Shown: one piece after another, positions 44,983 to 54,108 of the stretch | Numbering within the stretch: position 1 is the first letter of the stretch | How the letters are laid out: each line of letters opens with the position of its first letter | Source: an uncultured Clostridia bacterium | GTDB taxonomy: Bacteria > Bacillota > Clostridia > Oscillospirales > Acutalibacteraceae | Reading direction: 5' to 3' | Assembly (NCBI GenBank): GCA_937892525.1 | Contig: CALAEV010000015.1 | Location: forward strand, 52,381-116,380 | DNA: 64,000 bases | Program-made: the position numbers and the translations under genes | Notes under the pieces: model-generated | What the model was told of the DNA's origin: nothing | The model's input: only the letters and a program-made list of their open reading frames with translations | Databases searched by the model: none

Positions 44983-46041
44983 TTATCTATTCGCCTTCAA
45001 CTTGGCAAATAATTTTACATTACCTGATTTTACTTTTGAAATAAAAGCGCCCTCAAGGTAGGTAAGCCAAGTCCATTTAAGTTTAATTGGTATAAGCATT
45101 ATTTTCATTACAAGTGAGTTTGGCTTTGCATATTTTAACGCTGTGCGCACATTTTCACTTGTAATCATATTTTTTATCTGTTCTTTTTTCTCTTTGGTTG
45201 TAAGAGTACAAGCAGAGTTTGTTACATTTTCAATACAACCCACAACACGCTCAATATATCTGCGATTTATCATTTCACGGCTTTCGTCGGAAGTTACATT
45301 CCAATAGTTGTATAAATCAAGCATCCAACTGTGTTCTTCTTCGCGCTTTTCAAGCATATCACTACGGTATTTTGCAGTTTCACTGTCTGCACGAGCGCGC
45401 ATAAAGTGATAATATTTTTCTTCCATTAAAACTACACGCTCAACATCTCTTACAACATCAAGGTTAAATGGAAAATCGTCCCAGAAAGTGTTTTTAAAAC
45501 GAATATTATTCTCCATTATATACTCTCTTGAAAAAAGTTTGTTCCAAGGTGTATAAAGAAGATTTTTATCAAACATTTTGTGAGCATATTCGCGAAATTC
45601 ACGCTGACTCTTGAATACTTTTGACGGTAACGCTTGCTCTTGTGTGTAATATTCAGTATCGGAGTAATAAGTATCAATATAATAACCAGCCACAACAAGT
45701 TGAGCATCATTTTCTTTTGCTTTGTTGTACATATCTTCAAACATTGTAGGCTCTGCCCAGTCGTCTGAATCAACAAAGTATAGATACTCACCTTTAGCCT
45801 TTGGTATTGCAGTGTTACGAGCGCTTGGTGCACCACCGTTTTCCTTGTGGATTACGGTAATACGATTATCTAAAAGTGCATAAGCATCACAAATTGCACC
45901 ACTATTGTCAGGGCTACCGTCATCAACGGCAATAAGCTCCCATTCTGTAAGTGTTTGTGCCTGTAAGCTTTCAATACACTTGCCTATGTAATTTTCAACA
46001 TTATAAACCGGCATAATTGCAGTAATTTTAATGTTACTCAT
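44983..46041 (-). CDS. Family 2 glycosyltransferase
   Basis: 352 residues. GT-A fold: ITAIMPVYNVENYIGKCIESLQAQT, the DDGSPDNSG donor-site stretch and the metal-binding YFVDSDDWAEP. It most likely transfers a sugar to a surface polysaccharide. The start overlaps the end of the UDP-galactopyranose mutase gene by 8 bases, suggesting it uses UDP-galactofuranose; that substrate is inference. Confidence 0.9.
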   Translation of the reverse strand: MSNIKITAIMPVYNVENYIGKCIESLQAQTLTEWELIAVDDGSPDNSGAICDAYALLDNRITVIHKENGGAPSARNTAIPKAKGEYLYFVDSDDWAEPTMFEDMYNKAKENDAQLVVAGYYIDTYYSDTEYYTQEQALPSKVFKSQREFREYAHKMFDKNLLYTPWNKLFSREYIMENNIRFKNTFWDDFPFNLDVVRDVERVVLMEEKYYHFMRARADSETAKYRSDMLEKREEEHSWMLDLYNYWNVTSDESREMINRRYIERVVGCIENVTNSACTLTTKEKKEQIKNMITSENVRTALKYAKPNSLVMKIMLIPIKLKWTWLTYLEGAFISKVKSGNVKLFAKLKANR

Positions 46042-47140
46042 TACTTAACTCCTTATCACAAAGTGTAAGTGCAGAAAAAATGCACTTGTCCATATCAAAA
46101 TATTTGTACTGACCTAAACGACCACCGAAAATAACATTTTTCTCGTTTTCGGCAAGAGCCTTGTACTCTTTATAAAGTGCGTTGTTACGGTCATCATTTA
46201 CAGGGTAATATGGCTCGTCGCCCATCTCCCAGTTTGCAGGGTATTCACGAGTTATAACAGTTTTCTCTTGATTTCCAAACTCAAAATGCTTGTGCTCAAT
46301 AATTCTTGTAAACGGAATCTGACGCTCGTTATAATTCACAACTGCAACAGGTTGAAATTCTTGCATTGGGAGAGTTTCGGTTTCAAATCTCAAACTGCGA
46401 TAATCAAGATTTCCGAGAGAATAATTAAAATAACCGTCAATAGTGCCTGTGTAAACACACTTTTCTGCAAGCGATAAATAATAATCTTTATCTGCAAGAA
46501 AATCTGTATTAAGTCGCACCTCAACACAATCTAAAAGTTTATCAATCAACTCGTTGTAACTGTTTACAGGGATTCCCTGATAAGTGTCATTAAAATAGTT
46601 GTTGTCGTAAGTGTATCGAACAGGCAGACGCTTAATGATAAATGCAGGTAAATCCTTGCAGTCGCGCCCCCATTGTTTTTCGGTATAGCCCTTTACAAGT
46701 TTTGTGTAAATCTCACGACCTACTAAACTGATTGCTTGTTCTTCAAGATTTTTTGGCTCGCCTTTGATTTCACTTCGCTGTTCTTCAATAATTGCTTTCG
46801 CTTCTTCAGGGGTAGTAACACCAAAAATCTGTGAAAAAGTATTCATATTAAAGGGCAAGTTGTAAAGCTTGCCCTCATAACAAGCCAACGGTGTATTTAT
46901 AAAGTTGTTAAATTCGCAAAACGAAGTCACATAATCCCATACACGCTGACTGCTTGTATGAAAAATATGCGCACCGTATTTGTGAACGGTAATATCTTCA
47001 ATAGTTTCGCAATAGATATTACCACCCGTATGATTTCTTTTTTCAATTACAAGACAACGTTTGCCTTGCTTTGTTGCTTCGTGAGCAAACACGGCACCAA
47101 AAAGCCCCGCGCCCACTATTAAGTAATCATATTGTTTCAT
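46034..47140 (-). CDS. glf: UDP-galactopyranose mutase
   Basis: About 368 residues. FAD-binding GXGXXG variant YDYLIVGAGLFGAVFAHEA at the N terminus, EKRNHTGGNIYCE, KYGAHIFHT, and the substrate residues in VKGYTEKQWGRD and RREYP-like TREYPANWE stretches. It converts UDP-galactopyranose to UDP-galactofuranose for cell-surface glycans. ATG at 47140 gives the canonical N terminus; the in-frame extension to 47338 reads through repeats and was rejected. Confidence 0.95.
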   Translation of the reverse strand: MKQYDYLIVGAGLFGAVFAHEATKQGKRCLVIEKRNHTGGNIYCETIEDITVHKYGAHIFHTSSQRVWDYVTSFCEFNNFINTPLACYEGKLYNLPFNMNTFSQIFGVTTPEEAKAIIEEQRSEIKGEPKNLEEQAISLVGREIYTKLVKGYTEKQWGRDCKDLPAFIIKRLPVRYTYDNNYFNDTYQGIPVNSYNELIDKLLDCVEVRLNTDFLADKDYYLSLAEKCVYTGTIDGYFNYSLGNLDYRSLRFETETLPMQEFQPVAVVNYNERQIPFTRIIEHKHFEFGNQEKTVITREYPANWEMGDEPYYPVNDDRNNALYKEYKALAENEKNVIFGGRLGQYKYFDMDKCIFSALTLCDKELSNE

Positions 47141-47158
47141 AAAACACCAAAGTTGTAA

Positions 47159-47190
47159 TTCGTAATTCGGAATGCGTAATTCGTAATTAT
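47159..47190. repeat. AATTCGTAAT-type tandem repeat
   Basis: Several imperfect copies of AATTCGTAATKCGTAATTCG stand upstream of glf. The same motif occurs at 51066-51101 inside a MITE-like element. The rest of the gap 47141-47340 shows no promoter or gene. Confidence 0.6.
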
Positions 47191-47340
47191 TATTTGAGAA
47201 TTGCTTGGAATTTGGATGGATTTTCGCTTTTAAGAAATCAGAGAATTGTAGGTATTTTTGATGAAATTCTGTTTTTGAGCCCGATGGAATACGAGTGTAT
47301 TTCGAGGGCGAAAGGACGGAATTTCGCAAAAAGACCACAA

Positions 47341-48081
47341 TTATCCTTCGTAATCTTCCTCATTTTCCCAGTTATGATATACGTTTTGAACGTCATCATT
47401 TTCTTCAAACATTTCAAGCATTCTGCCCATATTTTTAATGTCGTCTGGGTTTGTGAGTGTTGTATATGTGCTTGGAACATATTCAACTTCTGCTGAAACG
47501 AATTTGTAGCCCTTTGCTTCAAGGTCATCACGAACTGCGCCCATATCGTTTGCTTCTGTGCGAACATCATAGATTTCGTCTTCTGCAATAAAGTCGATAG
47601 CACCTGCTTCAAGTGCATCTTCCATAAGCTGGTCTTCGTCAATACCTTCTTTTTCAAAAAGAATTACACCCTGACGAGTAAACATAAATGAAACGCAACC
47701 GCTCATACCCATATTGCCGCCGAATTTATCGAAATAATGACGAACATCTGCTGCAGTTCTGTTTCTGTTATCTGTAAGAGTTTCAACGATGATTGCAATA
47801 CCTGATGGGCCATAGCCTTCATATACGATTTCGTCGTAGTTGTCACCACTGCCCTCGCCTGCTGCCTTTTTGATAACTCTTTCAATGTTATCATTTGGCA
47901 TATTTGCAGCCTTTGCTTTTGCGATAACGTCTTTAAGTTTTGAGTTACCTGCAGGGTCTGGTCCGCCTGCTTTTACTGCAACGGCAATTTCACGACCAAT
48001 TTTTGTGAAAACCTTTGCTCTGGCGTTATCGGTTTTCTCTTTCTTTCTTTTGATTGTACTCCATTTTGAATGTCCTGACAT
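47341..48081 (-). CDS. YebC/PmpR-family regulator
   Basis: 246 residues. The conserved N terminus (SGHSKWSTIKRKKEKTDNARAKVFTKIGREI) and the GYGPSG(I/V)A motif mark the TACO1/YebC family; members act as transcriptional regulators or as translation factors at proline stretches. Acidic C terminus. Normal length. Confidence 0.96.
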   Translation of the reverse strand: MSGHSKWSTIKRKKEKTDNARAKVFTKIGREIAVAVKAGGPDPAGNSKLKDVIAKAKAANMPNDNIERVIKKAAGEGSGDNYDEIVYEGYGPSGIAIIVETLTDNRNRTAADVRHYFDKFGGNMGMSGCVSFMFTRQGVILFEKEGIDEDQLMEDALEAGAIDFIAEDEIYDVRTEANDMGAVRDDLEAKGYKFVSAEVEYVPSTYTTLTNPDDIKNMGRMLEMFEENDDVQNVYHNWENEEDYEG

Positions 48082-48201
48082 AAAAACATACCTCTCGATA
48101 TTAAAATATTATAATAAATCAGTTTATTGTATCATATTACGCTTTATTTTTCAACAGTTATCCGTATTAAAACGCAAAAAAGTATTTATTATTTTATATA
48201 T

Positions 48202-48223
48202 TTATGCTATACTTATTGCATAA
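48202..48223 (+). promoter_or_regulatory. Dyad over the -10 region of uxaC
   Basis: TTATGC and GCATAA flank TATACT (48208-48213). The matching -35 is poor, so expression probably depends on a regulator. Operator function is inference. Confidence 0.4.
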
Positions 48224-48252
48224 AATCAAAATCTATTTTTCAGGTGATAAAT

Positions 48253-49656
48253 ATGAGAAAATTTATGGGCGACGATTTTCTTTTAAGCACAGAAACTGCA
48301 CAGAAAATCTTTGACAAAGGGGCAAGAAATATACCAATTTTTGACTGGCATTGTCATCTTTCTCCTAAAGAGATTTATGAGGACAAGCCGTTTGAGAATA
48401 TTACACAAGTCTGGCTTGGTGGTGACCATTACAAATGGCGTGCTATGCGTGGCTGTGGTGTAGAAGAAAAATATATTACAGGTGACGCTTCTGACTATGA
48501 AAAGTTTATGAAATGGGCTGAGAGCTTACCATATTGCATTGGTAACCCACTTTACCATTGGACACATCTTGAATTGCAAAGATATTTCGGCATTTATGAG
48601 CCATTAAGCGCTAAAACTGCTGATATGATTTGGGAAGAATGTAACAAGCAGATTAAAGCAGGTGGATTTACACCACGTTCACTTATTGAAAAGTCAAACG
48701 TGTATTGCGTATGCACTACTGACGACGCTGCCGACACGCTTGAATACCACAAGTTGCTTAAAGAAGACAAGAATTTTAAGTGCAAGGTGCTTCCTGCATT
48801 CCGTCCTGACAAGTCATTCCTTATTGATACTCCTGCGTTCCGTGAATGGATTGTTGCTATGGAAAAAGCGTCAGAAATGGAAATCAAGTCATTTGCAGAT
48901 TTGCTTGTAGCACTTGAAAAGAGAATTGCATTCTTTAACGAAATGGGTTGTAGAGCAAGCGACCACGCTTTAGAATACTGCCCATTTGAACTTGCAACTG
49001 AAGAAGAATTAGAAGCAATCTTCACAAAAGCACTTGCAGGTAGCGAATTCACAAAGAAAGAACTTGACCAATACAGAACTGCACTTTTACAATTCTTCGG
49101 CGAAAAGTATGCAGAGCTCGGTTGGGCTATGGAATTACACTTTGGCGCTATGAGAAACAACAACGCGAGAATGTTCAAGTCAGTTGGTGCTGACACAGGC
49201 TTTGACTCTGTTCACGACCATCAGTTAGCCTATGGACTTTCACGCTACCTTGACTCACTTGATGTTAAGGGCAAGTTACCAAAAACAATTCTTTTCACGC
49301 TTAATCCAAAAGATAATTATGTGCTTGGCACAATGCTTGGCAACTTCCAGAGCAGTGAGGCGCAGTCAAAAATTCAGTTCGGCTCTGCTTGGTGGTTTAA
49401 CGACAACTATGACGGTATGCGCGAACAGATGAAAACACTTTCTAACCTTGGTGTGCTTGGCAAATTCGTTGGTATGGTTACTGACTCACGAAGCTTCCTT
49501 TCATACCCAAGACACGAATACTTCAGAAGAATTCTTTGCGAGATTATCGGCGATTTAGTTGAAGAGGGCAAATACCCAGATGACATTGACTTCCTTTCAC
49601 AAGTAGTTGAAGGGATTTCATTCACAAATGCGAAAAAATATTTTAATTTAGATTGA
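48253..49656 (+). CDS. uxaC: Glucuronate isomerase (uronate isomerase)
   Basis: 467 residues, amidohydrolase-fold uronate isomerase that turns D-glucuronate into D-fructuronate (and galacturonate into tagaturonate). The metal motif FDWHCHL is near residue 28, with CTTDDA, LPAFRPD, ELHFGAMRNNNARMFK, and DSRSFLSYPRHEYFRRILC as in all UxaC. ATG at 48253 with GGTGAT-type SD; the longer in-frame start at 48127 reads through the promoter area and was rejected. It supplies the substrate for the uxuB/uxuA operon 33 kb away. Confidence 0.96.
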   Translation: MRKFMGDDFLLSTETAQKIFDKGARNIPIFDWHCHLSPKEIYEDKPFENITQVWLGGDHYKWRAMRGCGVEEKYITGDASDYEKFMKWAESLPYCIGNPLYHWTHLELQRYFGIYEPLSAKTADMIWEECNKQIKAGGFTPRSLIEKSNVYCVCTTDDAADTLEYHKLLKEDKNFKCKVLPAFRPDKSFLIDTPAFREWIVAMEKASEMEIKSFADLLVALEKRIAFFNEMGCRASDHALEYCPFELATEEELEAIFTKALAGSEFTKKELDQYRTALLQFFGEKYAELGWAMELHFGAMRNNNARMFKSVGADTGFDSVHDHQLAYGLSRYLDSLDVKGKLPKTILFTLNPKDNYVLGTMLGNFQSSEAQSKIQFGSAWWFNDNYDGMREQMKTLSNLGVLGKFVGMVTDSRSFLSYPRHEYFRRILCEIIGDLVEEGKYPDDIDFLSQVVEGISFTNAKKYFNLD

Positions 49657-49673
49657 TTTAATATTCAATTTTT

Positions 49674-49706
49674 AAGGGACGCTATTAATTTTAGCGTCCC
49701 TTTTTT
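49674..49706 (+). terminator. Terminator of uxaC
   Basis: AAGGGACGCTA/TAGCGTCCCTT 11-bp stem, 7-base loop, T6. Confidence 0.92.
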
Positions 49707-49709
49707 GTG

Positions 49710-50609
49710 TTATTTATTCTCTTTTTTCTTTTTGATTGCAAAGAATATAAGCAAGCCTAATGCTTCAACGCCTAACACTACGGCAACTGTTTTTGCAACA
49801 ATTTCTGCAGTTGAGGTTTTCTCAACAATCTGTGGTGTTGGTGCAGTTGTTGGCTCATTGGTTGTGCTTTCTGTTGTATTCTCAACAAATGTTGTAGTTT
49901 CGGTAGTGGTCTCTGTTGTGGTTGTTGTGATTACAGGAATTGCTTGTTCCTTTTTGTCTCCACATACAGAGCATTTTGCCCATTTAAGGCCTTTTTCTGT
50001 TTCAGTAGCCTTTTTTTCAACTGTCCATTTACCGTAAGAGTGCTCTGTTTTAGCAATTGTTTCTGTTGTAGTATATCCACAAGCGCATGTTCCTTTTTTC
50101 TCGCCCTTTTCAGTACAGGTTGCTTTTTTAAGAACATCCCATTTCATATTAGCGTGTGAACATTTAACGGTAGCGCCTGAAGTTGTAACTGAAGAAGTAA
50201 CAAATTTATCGTTGCCATCAACTGCCTCATTAACTGTTAATGTGATTTTGCCACCTGTTTTTAACACTTTAAGCTTAAAAGTTAAAAGTGTACCACTTGA
50301 ATTAACAACATCTGCAACCATTCCACCATATTTAACGCTGCCAGCACTTTCTCTTACTTCTGCAAGAAATATTGAGCTTGATTTTGCAGACCCAGAAACA
50401 AGTTGAAATTCAGATGTATTAAACTTCACTATGAAATCAATTGCACCAAGATTTGAATTTGCAGAAAGGTTTACTGAAACTGTAATTATATCTCCTACCG
50501 ATGCCGAAGATACAGTTTTTACTGAAATTTTAGGATTTGCTGCGTAAGATGGTATTATACCCATACAAAGTATAATAATCGCAAATAAAACACTTAAAAC
50601 TTTTTTCAT
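49710..50609 (-). CDS. Surface-anchored cohesin-domain protein
   Basis: 299 residues. Signal peptide (VLSVLFAIIILCMGIIPSYA), then a ~120-residue cohesin-like domain with the ordered pattern VSSASVGDIITVSVNLSAN, LGAIDFIVKFNTSEFQLVSG and GTLLTFKLKVLKTG. Next come two Cys-rich repeats (ATCTEKGEKKGTCACGY and KWAKCSVCG), a Thr/Glu/Pro-rich linker, and a C-terminal membrane segment with KKKKENK. Cohesins bind dockerins; the dockerin-like protein at 9527-10921 could be a partner, so this may be a simple one-cohesin anchor rather than a large scaffoldin. Confidence 0.78.
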   Translation of the reverse strand: MKKVLSVLFAIIILCMGIIPSYAANPKISVKTVSSASVGDIITVSVNLSANSNLGAIDFIVKFNTSEFQLVSGSAKSSSIFLAEVRESAGSVKYGGMVADVVNSSGTLLTFKLKVLKTGGKITLTVNEAVDGNDKFVTSSVTTSGATVKCSHANMKWDVLKKATCTEKGEKKGTCACGYTTTETIAKTEHSYGKWTVEKKATETEKGLKWAKCSVCGDKKEQAIPVITTTTTETTTETTTFVENTTESTTNEPTTAPTPQIVEKTSTAEIVAKTVAVVLGVEALGLLIFFAIKKKKENK

Positions 50610-50654
50610 AGTTCACACCTCATACAGATAATTATACAGTACTCACGAAAAAAG

Positions 50655-50894
50655 TCAATTGATGTGATGTGAATGGTACACTTTTCTGGTAATGTGTTGA
50701 GAATAATAGCCAGTCAACTGTTTGCCGATAATTCGCGTATCTCTCTCCATTTCACGAAGAGTAGTGATTTTACTGTTAAGTTCATACAGTTCAATCCCGT
50801 TTGTTTCTTTTTTACGGGCAGAATAACCTGAAATTATCTCTTTCAAATCGTCTGCCTGCTTCAAATACTGTTCTCCTAACTCATACAAAGTCAT
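50655..50894 (-). CDS. Orphan small coiled-coil protein under a LexA-like box
   Basis: 79 residues, mostly charged helix (YELGEQYLKQADDLKEIISGYSARKKET...), a KITTLREMERDTRIIGKQLTGYY segment and a His-rich tail (HHI). It shares length, heptads and the LG...Y / ...YY ends with the lysis-cassette protein at 28547-28780. SD GGGAGG precedes ATG at 50894, and a LexA-like box identical over 14 bases to the cassette box lies just upstream. Function unknown. Confidence 0.68.
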   Translation of the reverse strand: MTLYELGEQYLKQADDLKEIISGYSARKKETNGIELYELNSKITTLREMERDTRIIGKQLTGYYSQHITRKVYHSHHIN

Positions 50895-50913
50895 TTCTGC
50901 CTCCCTTCTTCAC

Positions 50914-50927
50914 CGAACATTTGTTCT
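50914..50927. promoter_or_regulatory. LexA-like SOS box of the orphan gene
   Basis: CGAACATTTGTTCT, differing from the lysis-cassette box only in the last base and located 20 bases before the start codon. A -10-like TATACT stands 14 bases upstream on the minus strand; no good -35 is seen. Confidence 0.65.
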
Positions 50928-50980
50928 GTGCGAAGAGTATAATATCACGAGAAACGACTGATTTCAATAAAGGTAAAAGA

Positions 50981-51009
50981 AAAACAGTCCGCGAAAATGG
51001 ACTGTTTTC
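50981..51009 (-). terminator. Terminator downstream of the zinc-ribbon gene
   Basis: AAACAGTCC/GGACTGTTT stem followed on the minus strand by TTTTTCTTTT. It is separated from the 51209-51622 gene by the MITE-like element. Confidence 0.7.
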
Positions 51010-51048
51010 GAAAGTTTGTTGTAACATTACAATTTTTATTTGTTTGAT

Positions 51049-51195
51049 AAATTGGAGTTTGTCGAATTCAATTCGTAATGCGTAATTCGTAATTCGTAAT
51101 TAAGCATCTGCGACGCAATCTATAATCGCAACGCAGTTCCTACACTTTGCGCTTTGCATTTTGCACTTTGCATTCTGTTAGACAAACTATAATTT
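51049..51195. repeat. MITE-like element, short form (147 bp)
   Basis: Ends AAATTGGAGTTTGTCGAA and, inverted, AAATTATAGTTTGTCTAA. Inside: AATTCGTAAT repeats, ATAATCGCAACGCAG and GCAAAG-rich repeats in the reverse order relative to the 11001-11260 copy. It occupies the gap between the orphan LexA gene and the zinc-ribbon gene. Confidence 0.72.
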
Positions 51196-51208
51196 GCAAA
51201 AATATAAC

Positions 51209-51622
51209 TTAAGTTTTCTTAACAACTTTCATTCTACATTTAGGACAAGTGATTTCAATCTTACCCCTACCCTTTGGCACGCGCATAACTGTTTTACAAC
51301 TTTTACATCTGTAATAACGGTGAGTTTTACGGTCACGGATTTGATTCATTAAAAGCTTAATATACGCTTTTGGTCTTTCTGACCATCTTAAATACCAGTT
51401 AAGTTCTCTTCTTCTTTTCTCATAATTTCTTGAGAAAGCACGAAAAACAGCATAAAAAATCAAAGCTACACTTATTAAATATAAAAATCCCAAATGTTTG
51501 AAATTGCTTAAAATAGAAAGTACGAAACCGGAAATTGTCAGAAACAAGGTAAACTGGTCACTACCATAACGGCCAACCATAAATTGTTGAAATTTTGCCA
51601 TAAGATTTTGTAAAAAGTTCAT
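51209..51622 (-). CDS. Membrane protein with C-terminal zinc ribbon
   Basis: About 137 residues. Two membrane segments at ~25-65 (FTLFLTISGFVLSILSN, FLYLISVALIFYAVFRAF), a basic stretch (RNYEKRRREL) and a cytoplasmic zinc ribbon YRCKSC...ITCPKCRMK. Widespread in Clostridia as an uncharacterised protein. ATG at 51622 has AAGGAAG upstream. Confidence 0.78.
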   Translation of the reverse strand: MNFLQNLMAKFQQFMVGRYGSDQFTLFLTISGFVLSILSNFKHLGFLYLISVALIFYAVFRAFSRNYEKRRRELNWYLRWSERPKAYIKLLMNQIRDRKTHRYYRCKSCKTVMRVPKGRGKIEITCPKCRMKVVKKT

Positions 51623-51728
51623 TTGTATCTTCCTTAACATTTTATAATTATATTATAGCACAAATATTTGGAAATGATTACCTGATTTTTAATAATATGT
51701 AAACTTAACGCAAGATGGCAATTTATTG

Positions 51729-51808
51729 AAATTTGTCTAACAGAATGCAAAGTGCAAAACGCAAAGCGCAAAGTGTGGGAACTGCGTTGCGATTATAGTT
51801 TGTAAAAC
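51729..51808. repeat. Partial MITE-like element
   Basis: AAATTTGTCTAACAGAATGC...GCAAAG repeats and ACTGCGTTGCGATTATAG, then ATAGTTTGT. It is an internally deleted copy of the family at 57437-57664. Confidence 0.6.
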
Positions 51809-51810
51809 AA

Positions 51811-51839
51811 AAACGGCGAGAGAAATTCTCTCGCCGTTT
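51811..51839 (-). terminator. Terminator of the GH2 gene
   Basis: AAACGGCGAGAGAA/TTCTCTCGCCGTTT stem, 9 bases after the stop codon, followed by TTTTTG on the minus strand. Confidence 0.9.
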
Positions 51840-51847
51840 ATATTTAT

Positions 51848-54085
51848 TTATGCTTTCTTAATCTTGTTAAGCTTTGCATTAAGGTCAAGAAGTTCTTCTT
51901 TGTTCATTTTAAGACCTGTCATACCAAGCATACCGATAAGACGGAGTACTGTAAAGCCACCCATCATCTGCATAATGCCCTCGTTCATTTCAAATCCACC
52001 TTCGCCTGCGCTCTGTTTTGCAGCTTCAGCGATTGGTCCCATAATCTGACCGAAAAGTGCTTGACCTTCTGGTACCATAAGGAGTTCGCTCATCTTTGAA
52101 TTAAGGGACAAGTAGCCGTCAACTTCAGTAACATCAAACCAGTTAAGGATTGCACCCTTTTCTTTGAGTCTGTAATCTTCATTAAATGTTTCAACCTTAC
52201 GGATTACACTTTGGTCACCATATGTGCCTGCAATTGCCTGAAGATGTGTAACGTTTGCAGTATTAGGAACATCGAAATAGAAGAAGTGATTTTCGCTTGC
52301 CTGTTTGCCTAAACTTTTGCCATTTGCGATAAGTTCAACCTCAGGAAGATTTGAATAAACAGTAACTTTCGTAAGGTCTTCTACACGGTCAACATAACGC
52401 TTACCGCAGATATGAACAAATGGGTCATCTGAAAGCCATGCTTTGTATGCATAGAAAGCGTCTTTCTTGTATTTACGGTCAAATGTCATAAGACCCTTAT
52501 GATTTTGTCCGTTTTCGCCACCTTCTGCACGAGCATCTGCACCGAAGTCAAACATATTCCAAACATGAGTTGCCCAGATATATTTTCTTGAGAACAACTG
52601 TTTGATAAGTTCTTCATGGTAATATGCCTGATATTCTTCTGTGTAGTCGCCCTGTTGTGGGTTTGATGTGTGCCAATTAAGTGCTTCACAACCGTATTCA
52701 CTCATACCAACAGGAATGTTAGGAAAATTAGCGTGGAAGTTATCAAACCAAGGGCCGTTCATACTTGTATCGCCACCGTACCAACCAAAATAGTGGTTAT
52801 GTGATACAACATCAGGAATCTGAATGTATGGGTCATCAAGACTGCACATTGAAACAACTGCGATAGTTGTAAGTCTTGTTTTATCCATTTCGTGACAAAG
52901 GTCATTAAGGATTTTATGATTTTCAATAAGGTCATCGTCAGAGCCGTTCATTGAAATTTCGTTTGAAAGTCCCCATACAACAATTGATGGGTGATTGTAG
53001 TTCTGAACAATAAGTTCTTTCATCTGTGAAATTGTATTTTCTCGTCCTGTTGGCATATGCTTTGAAATATATGGAATTTCTGCCCAGATTACCATACCAT
53101 ATTCGTCACAAAGGTCATAGAAATACTGGTCGTGCTGATAGTGTGCAAGACGGATTGTGTTTGCGCCCATTTCATAAATATATTCCATATCTTCTTTATG
53201 GTGCTCAGGTAAAAGAGCGTTACCGTAACCCCATCTGTCCTGATGACGAGAAACACCGCGAAGTGGGTATTCTTCGCCGTTAAGAATAAATCCGCGTTCA
53301 GGGTCGATTTCGAATGTACGGCAACCAAAACGAGTTGAAACTTTATCGATTACCTTATCGCCGTCAAGAAGTTCAATTTCTGCAGTATAAAGATAAGGAT
53401 TTTTTCTACCGTTCCAAAGCACAACATTCTTGATTTCAATAGTTTCAACTGCTTCGTCAGTTTTAAGTGTTGTAACAACATCACCATTTTTATCTTTAAT
53501 GATGTAGTTAATCATCTGACCAGGCTTTTTGTTTGTTACGAAAGATTCAAATGTAACTTGTGCATCAGTGCCAACAACTTTTGGTGTGATTGCAATACCA
53601 CGACCACCGTAATAGTCAAGTTCAAAGTGACTTTCATTTACTGCAATAAGATTTACATCTCTGTAAAGGCCACCATAGAAGGTAAAGTCTGCCATTTGTG
53701 GATAAACAGTTTCATTTGCAGAGTTGTCAACAAGAATACCAAGGCGTGTACCTTTTTTGAGTTCTTCAGTAATATCAACTCTCCAAGTAGAATAACCACC
53801 GTCGTGAGATGCTAACTTATTACCGTTCATATATACAGTTGCAGATGAGTTTGCACCATTGATTTCAAGGTAATATTTATCTGCAGTTGGAATTTCTTCT
53901 CTGTCAAGGTCTTTTACATAGCAACAAGTGCCACGGAAGTAGTCGTTACCACCGTCTTGACCGTCAATAGCATTCCAACAATGAGGAACATTGACAAAAT
54001 CCCAATCTTCAGGTGTAACTGCAGGAACTTCATTCACACCTTTACGGAATGACCATTTTCGATTTAAACTGATAATTTTTCTCAT
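51848..54085 (-). CDS. Glycoside hydrolase family 2, probable beta-galactosidase
   Basis: 745 residues. The sugar-binding jelly roll (VNVPHCWNAIDGQ...), Ig-like domain and TIM barrel are all visible; acid/base Glu376 in WGLSNE and nucleophile Glu463 in MSEYGCEA. The C-terminal ~90 residues beyond the usual ending (KMSELLMVPEGQALFGQIMGP... LNAKLNKIKK) form an extra helical module. No signal peptide, so it acts on imported oligosaccharides. It lies downstream of a GPH symporter gene and near an AraC regulator; beta-glucuronidase is an alternative substrate type. Confidence 0.9.
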   Translation of the reverse strand: MRKIISLNRKWSFRKGVNEVPAVTPEDWDFVNVPHCWNAIDGQDGGNDYFRGTCCYVKDLDREEIPTADKYYLEINGANSSATVYMNGNKLASHDGGYSTWRVDITEELKKGTRLGILVDNSANETVYPQMADFTFYGGLYRDVNLIAVNESHFELDYYGGRGIAITPKVVGTDAQVTFESFVTNKKPGQMINYIIKDKNGDVVTTLKTDEAVETIEIKNVVLWNGRKNPYLYTAEIELLDGDKVIDKVSTRFGCRTFEIDPERGFILNGEEYPLRGVSRHQDRWGYGNALLPEHHKEDMEYIYEMGANTIRLAHYQHDQYFYDLCDEYGMVIWAEIPYISKHMPTGRENTISQMKELIVQNYNHPSIVVWGLSNEISMNGSDDDLIENHKILNDLCHEMDKTRLTTIAVVSMCSLDDPYIQIPDVVSHNHYFGWYGGDTSMNGPWFDNFHANFPNIPVGMSEYGCEALNWHTSNPQQGDYTEEYQAYYHEELIKQLFSRKYIWATHVWNMFDFGADARAEGGENGQNHKGLMTFDRKYKKDAFYAYKAWLSDDPFVHICGKRYVDRVEDLTKVTVYSNLPEVELIANGKSLGKQASENHFFYFDVPNTANVTHLQAIAGTYGDQSVIRKVETFNEDYRLKEKGAILNWFDVTEVDGYLSLNSKMSELLMVPEGQALFGQIMGPIAEAAKQSAGEGGFEMNEGIMQMMGGFTVLRLIGMLGMTGLKMNKEELLDLNAKLNKIKKA

Positions 54086-54108
54086 AATTTTTACTCCTTA
54101 AAAACAAA

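Noticed and set aside
47141..47338. N-terminal extension of the UDP-galactopyranose mutase
   Set aside because: It reads through AATTCGTAAT repeats, and the FAD-binding motif starts directly after the ATG at 47140.
51066..51101. Possible CRISPR array from regular AATTCGTAAT copies
   Set aside because: Units are only about 10 bases, without unique spacers of constant length and without cas genes.
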